NCBI GenBank assembly: GCA_035540955.1
Contig: DATLFP010000235.1
Location: 1 to 35,878 of the forward strand
Source: DATLFP01 sp035540955
Lineage (GTDB): Bacteria > Actinomycetota > Acidimicrobiia > Acidimicrobiales > CADCSY01
Direction of reading: 5' to 3'
DNA: 35,878 nt
Below are positions 30,336 through 35,878 of this stretch, piece after piece (positions within the stretch are counted from its first letter, which is position 1; the number at the start of each line of letters is the position of its first letter). The notes under the pieces were generated by a model. The model was not told where the DNA came from. It saw nothing but the letters and a program-made list of their open reading frames with translations, and did no database searches. Both the position numbers and the translations under genes were made by a program.

Positions 30336-31549
30336 CGTGCCTCCGAGGGCTGCAAGACGCGGTCGAGGTGGGCAGGGTCGAAGAACTCTGGAGGCGACAT
30401 CGTCCCGGCGTTGACGCTGACGAAGGCGTCCATCGCCGGCTGGTTGCCGGCGATCGCGCCGAGCAGGTCCTGCATCTCCGGCGGGGGCGGTTCGAGGGTG
30501 GCGAGCTGGGTGGTGAACTCGTACATCGGGAGCGCGGCAGCGTCGCGATCGGCCTGATAGCGACTCATCGCATCCTCGAAGGTCGTCGTGCCCACCCAGA
30601 CCGCATCCAGGGCGGCGGCGACGCGCTCGGCGTCGACGAACGCGTTGGCGATGCCCTGGGCGGTGATGGGGTCCTTCGTGTAGCCGGCGTCGCCCACGAG
30701 CACCCAGCCCGGCCCGTACGGCGTGCGGAAGAAGTTGGGCACGCCGCCGCCCGCGAAGCGCTCCTCGCGCGTCGCCGTGCGCAGCCGATCCGCCCACTCC
30801 GGATCACGCTTGACCGCCTCGAAGTAGCTGGCCTCGACGTCGCGGCGGAAGTCGCTGGCCTGGGCGAACGGGCAGCCGACCAGGAGGAGCGTGAGATCGT
30901 CGTTGGTGGGGATGGCGGCGAAGCCCCGGTCGCCCCGGATGACCGTGGTGAAGGTGTCGTCGACCGGCAAGTCGCGCCAGTAGGTGTAGAAGGCGTTCTC
31001 GAGCACGGGCTTCTCGTGGTAGCGCGGCGCGCCCACGGCACGGGCGACACGGGAGTTGTGGCCGTCGGCGCCGATGACGACCCGGGCGCGGTCGACCACC
31101 TCGGATCCCCCGTCGGCGTGGCCGCGGATGCCGACCACCGCGCCGTCCTCGAACAGGATCTCCTCGACGGTGAAGCCCTCCCGGACCTCGGCCCCGGCCC
31201 GGGCGGCGGCGTCGACGAGGTGCTTGTCGAGCACCGTGCGGCGCGGCGCGATGGCCGTCGCGTGGCCGTCGATCGGCCGCGGGCGGCCGGAGATGACGAC
31301 GGGACCGAAGTCGAACCGGTACTGCTCGATGGGCGGGCAGCCCGTCGCCGCGATGGCCTCGTAGAGGCCCCAGCGCTCGAGGGCGGCGACGCCCGCGGGC
31401 TGGACGACCAGGGTCGACAGGGTGTCGCTCGGGAAGGTGGAGCGGTCGACGAGGAGGACCCGGTGGCCCCGCTCGGCGAGCAGCATGGCGGTCGGTGCGC
31501 CGGCGCATCGCGCGCCGACGACGATGGCGTCGTAGAAGTGGCTGGTCAT
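30332..31549 (-). CDS. FAD-dependent monooxygenase-like oxidoreductase
   Basis: This 405-residue protein has the dinucleotide-binding start YDAIVVGARCAGAPTAMLLAERGHRVLLVD (about 6-35) and the second FAD motif GPGWVLVGDAGYTKDPITAQGIANAF. Between them is VVIGADGHNSRVARAVG. This is the PHBH-type flavin monooxygenase or geranylgeranyl-reductase-like fold. It could hydroxylate an aromatic compound or reduce a polyprenyl chain. ATG 31549 is clear. It is the first of two overlapping flavoenzyme genes, and the SARP-type regulator lies directly upstream on the same strand, 88 bases away. Confidence 0.88.
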   Translation of the reverse strand: MTSHFYDAIVVGARCAGAPTAMLLAERGHRVLLVDRSTFPSDTLSTLVVQPAGVAALERWGLYEAIAATGCPPIEQYRFDFGPVVISGRPRPIDGHATAIAPRRTVLDKHLVDAAARAGAEVREGFTVEEILFEDGAVVGIRGHADGGSEVVDRARVVIGADGHNSRVARAVGAPRYHEKPVLENAFYTYWRDLPVDDTFTTVIRGDRGFAAIPTNDDLTLLLVGCPFAQASDFRRDVEASYFEAVKRDPEWADRLRTATREERFAGGGVPNFFRTPYGPGWVLVGDAGYTKDPITAQGIANAFVDAERVAAALDAVWVGTTTFEDAMSRYQADRDAAALPMYEFTTQLATLEPPPPEMQDLLGAIAGNQPAMDAFVSVNAGTMSPPEFFDPAHLDRVLQPSEAR

Positions 31550-31588
31550 GGGCGCAGTGTCCGAGACGCGGCGTTTGGCGAGCGTTTG

Positions 31589-31618
31589 CCGGGCGTTCGA
31601 GGGACCGGGCGTTCGAGG
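31589..31618. repeat. 14-base direct repeat between the SARP and monooxygenase genes
   Basis: Two copies of ccgggcgttcgagg (31589-31602 and 31605-31618) lie with a 16-base period in the 88-base gap before the monooxygenase. Such a spacing suits a SARP-type regulator, which binds direct repeats near the -35 region, usually with a period near 11 or 22; here 16 is unusual. Confidence 0.6.
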
Positions 31619-31637
31619 CGCGGCGCCGGCTTCTCGG

Positions 31638-34805
<3,168 letters not shown>

Positions 34806-34887
34806 CGCGCGATTCTCCCAGATCGGTCGCGATCTCGTGCTGCCGAATGGGCGCCGGTGGCCTTCGGAGCAGCGGTGCCCGAACGCG

Positions 34888-34917
34888 AGCGTGGGAGGCC
34901 CGGAGGCCTCCCACGCT
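34888..34917 (-). terminator. Strong hairpin terminator after the HU gene
   Basis: The perfect 13-bp arms (34888-34900 and 34905-34917) enclose the loop cgga, which is C(UCCG)G in the RNA of the minus strand. It starts 16 bases after the HU stop. No U-tract follows. The loop is the same as after etfA. Confidence 0.7.
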
Positions 34918-34933
34918 CCTGCTCCGTGCTCGC

Positions 34934-35335
34934 TCAGCGCTTGCGAGCGGGCGCCTTCTTGGCGGGCGCCTTCTTCTTCGCCGCCGCCTTCTTCGCCGGC
35001 GCCTTCTTGGCCGGCGCCGCCGGCGGCCACACGCCGCTCGCCAGCTTCGGGGCCTGGCTCGGAGTCATCACCGAGTCCTTGAAGCCCTTCAGCGGGGTGA
35101 TGCGGGCCTTCTTCGAGGCCTTGATCTTGATGGCCTCACCGGTCGCGGGGTTGCGCCCCATGCGCGCCGGGCGTTCGACCTTCGAGAACTTGCAGAAGCC
35201 GGAGATCGCAACCGGCTCCCCCTTGGACACGACAGCGGACACGACGTCGGTGAAGCCCGACAGCACCGCGTCGACCTGCTTCTTGTCGACGCCGGTGTGC
35301 GCCGCCACCGCGTTCACCAGCTCACGCTTGTTCAA
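34934..35335 (-). CDS. hup: HU-family DNA-binding protein with histone-H1-like tail
   Basis: This 133-residue nucleoid protein has the HU core (about 1-90; MNKRELVNAVAAHTGVDKKQ, then GFCKFSKVERPARMGRNPATGEAIKIKASKKARI) and a Lys/Ala/Pro tail (about 108-133) with KAPAKK repeats. This is the actinobacterial HupB type, in which the tail binds DNA non-specifically. The start is TTG 35335, supported by a perfect aggagg six bases upstream. An out-of-frame ATG (35340) lies between them and would give only Met-His. It probably has its own promoter in the 88-base gap after the TPR gene. Confidence 0.94.
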   Translation of the reverse strand: MNKRELVNAVAAHTGVDKKQVDAVLSGFTDVVSAVVSKGEPVAISGFCKFSKVERPARMGRNPATGEAIKIKASKKARITPLKGFKDSVMTPSQAPKLASGVWPPAAPAKKAPAKKAAAKKKAPAKKAPARKR

Positions 35336-35340
35336 TGCAT

Positions 35341-35346
35341 TCCTCC
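35341..35346 (-). promoter_or_regulatory. Ribosome-binding site of the HU gene that decides a TTG start
   Basis: AGGAGG on the minus strand is six bases before TTG 35335 and would be only one base from the ATG at 35340, which is therefore too close to be used. The short frame from that ATG ends in TGA across the TTG codon. Confidence 0.7.
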
Positions 35347-35423
35347 TGGACGGATGTGGACGCCTGAGTGTGTCGCGTCCCGAACGGTCGTGGGGCGATC
35401 CCGCCCGATCTTCTTGACCTTTT

Positions 35424-35878
35424 TCACTCGCCTTGCGCGATCTCTGCGAGAAGCTCGCGCGCCGCGCCCTCGACCTCGGGCCCGGGGTCGCTCGCCAGGG
35501 CGAGCCGCAGCGCCTCGACGGCCTTGTCCGGGTCGTCCTCGTCGCGCAGGTAGATGAGGCCCCGGAAGAACCACGCCTCGGCGAAGCCGGAGTCGACCTC
35601 GAGCGCCTGCTCGATCAGTGCCACCCCCCGCTCGAAGAGCTCGGGCTCCTCGCCCTGCACGCCGACGTTGCGGAGCATCCAGCCCTTGTAGGTGAGGGCG
35701 GCCACGTCGTCGGGGTTCTCGGCGAGCACCGCGTCGTAGAGCTTCGCGGCCTCGACGATCTCGCCCTGCTGGAACAGCCGCGCCGCCTCGGCGAGGCGCT
35801 CCGCCGACGTCGACGGGGTGCCGCCGGTGATCTGCTCGCCGGGCCGCCGCTCCCCCGCCATGGTCGCCACCGCCACCC
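35424..35878 (-). CDS. TPR protein (5' end beyond the window)
   Basis: At least 150 residues of a tetratricopeptide-like protein are present. Repeat helices are visible in AEAARLFQQGEIVEAAKLYDAVLAENPDDVAALTYKGWML, FERGVALIEQALEVDSGFAEAWFFRGLIYLRD and DKAVEALRLALASDPGPEVEGAARELLAEI. The reading frame continues to the edge of the window, and the GTG near 35876 or ATG 35864 may not be the real start, because the N-terminal part looks like a linker (GERRPGEQITGGTPSTS). Actinobacterial relatives can have an N-terminal membrane segment and sit near cytochrome c maturation genes; this cannot be tested here. It is upstream of HU on the same strand. Confidence 0.7.
   Translation of the reverse strand, partial: VAVATMAGERRPGEQITGGTPSTSAERLAEAARLFQQGEIVEAAKLYDAVLAENPDDVAALTYKGWMLRNVGVQGEEPELFERGVALIEQALEVDSGFAEAWFFRGLIYLRDEDDPDKAVEALRLALASDPGPEVEGAARELLAEIAQGE

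Noticed and set aside
34806..35030. N-terminal extension of the SARP regulator
   Set aside because: The frame is open but its residues are antisense to the HU lysine-rich tail and its terminator; GTG 34805 with a ribosome site is more likely.

Overview
The window is a high-GC chromosomal segment from an actinobacterium. The sequence features pointing there are a WhiB1-type [4Fe-4S] regulator beside a PdtaS-type histidine kinase, the histidine phosphatase / DUF3090 / SCO1664 cassette, a DUF3107 protein, a SARP-type regulator, an HU with a Lys/Ala/Pro histone-H1-like tail, frequent GTG/TTG starts and several apparently leaderless promoters. An Acidimicrobiia-like lineage is my best guess, by impression only. 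I see no rRNA, tRNA, CRISPR array, transposase or phage gene.

Layout. 1-292: non-coding with palindromes. 293-2818: a type-5-like uracil-DNA glycosylase (-), divergent from a histidine phosphatase, DUF3090 and SCO1664 cassette (+). 2895-7286: orphan ZnuA-like lipoprotein, etfA and etfB (-), a diacylglycerol-kinase-family lipid kinase (+) and a glycerophosphodiester phosphodiesterase (-). 7435-12515: whiB1-like gene (+) convergent with a five-gene minus-strand run DUF3107, ArsA-like ATPase, ArsA-like ATPase, HisJ-like phosphatase, pdtaS. 12544-13595: a small soluble histidine kinase and a receiver-only response regulator (+). 13536-16140: an ATP-grasp protein and a CCAEP-tail radical SAM protein (-), linked by a 20-codon micro-ORF. 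16161-21556: an iron-sulfur neighbourhood (NfuA-like, DUF169, membrane acyltransferase-like protein, Mrp, SufR-like regulator, cysteine desulfurase). 21566-24469: MBL hydrolase, sulfite-oxidase-like molybdoprotein, SixA-like phosphatase, CPBP membrane protein. 24610-34805: seven consecutive minus-strand genes (SARP-AAA-TPR regulator, FAD monooxygenase, berberine-bridge-like oxidase, phytanoyl-CoA-dioxygenase-like protein, LuxR-TPR regulator, methyltransferase, alpha/beta-hydrolase fold with a degraded triad). 34934-35878: HU and the end of a TPR protein.

How the parts work together. The centre of the window is rich in Fe-S biogenesis and Fe-S-dependent proteins: desulfurase, NfuA and Mrp build or carry clusters, the SufR-like regulator probably senses them, and WhiB1, the glycosylase and the radical SAM protein use them. 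The 24.6-34.8 kb block looks like a regulated small-molecule modification or degradation locus without a recognisable scaffold synthase. The best candidates for an undescribed system are (a) the ATP-grasp / micro-ORF / CCAEP radical SAM unit, which also carries a long palindromic insertion inside a protein linker, and (b) the seven-gene SARP/LuxR-bracketed oxidoreductase locus.
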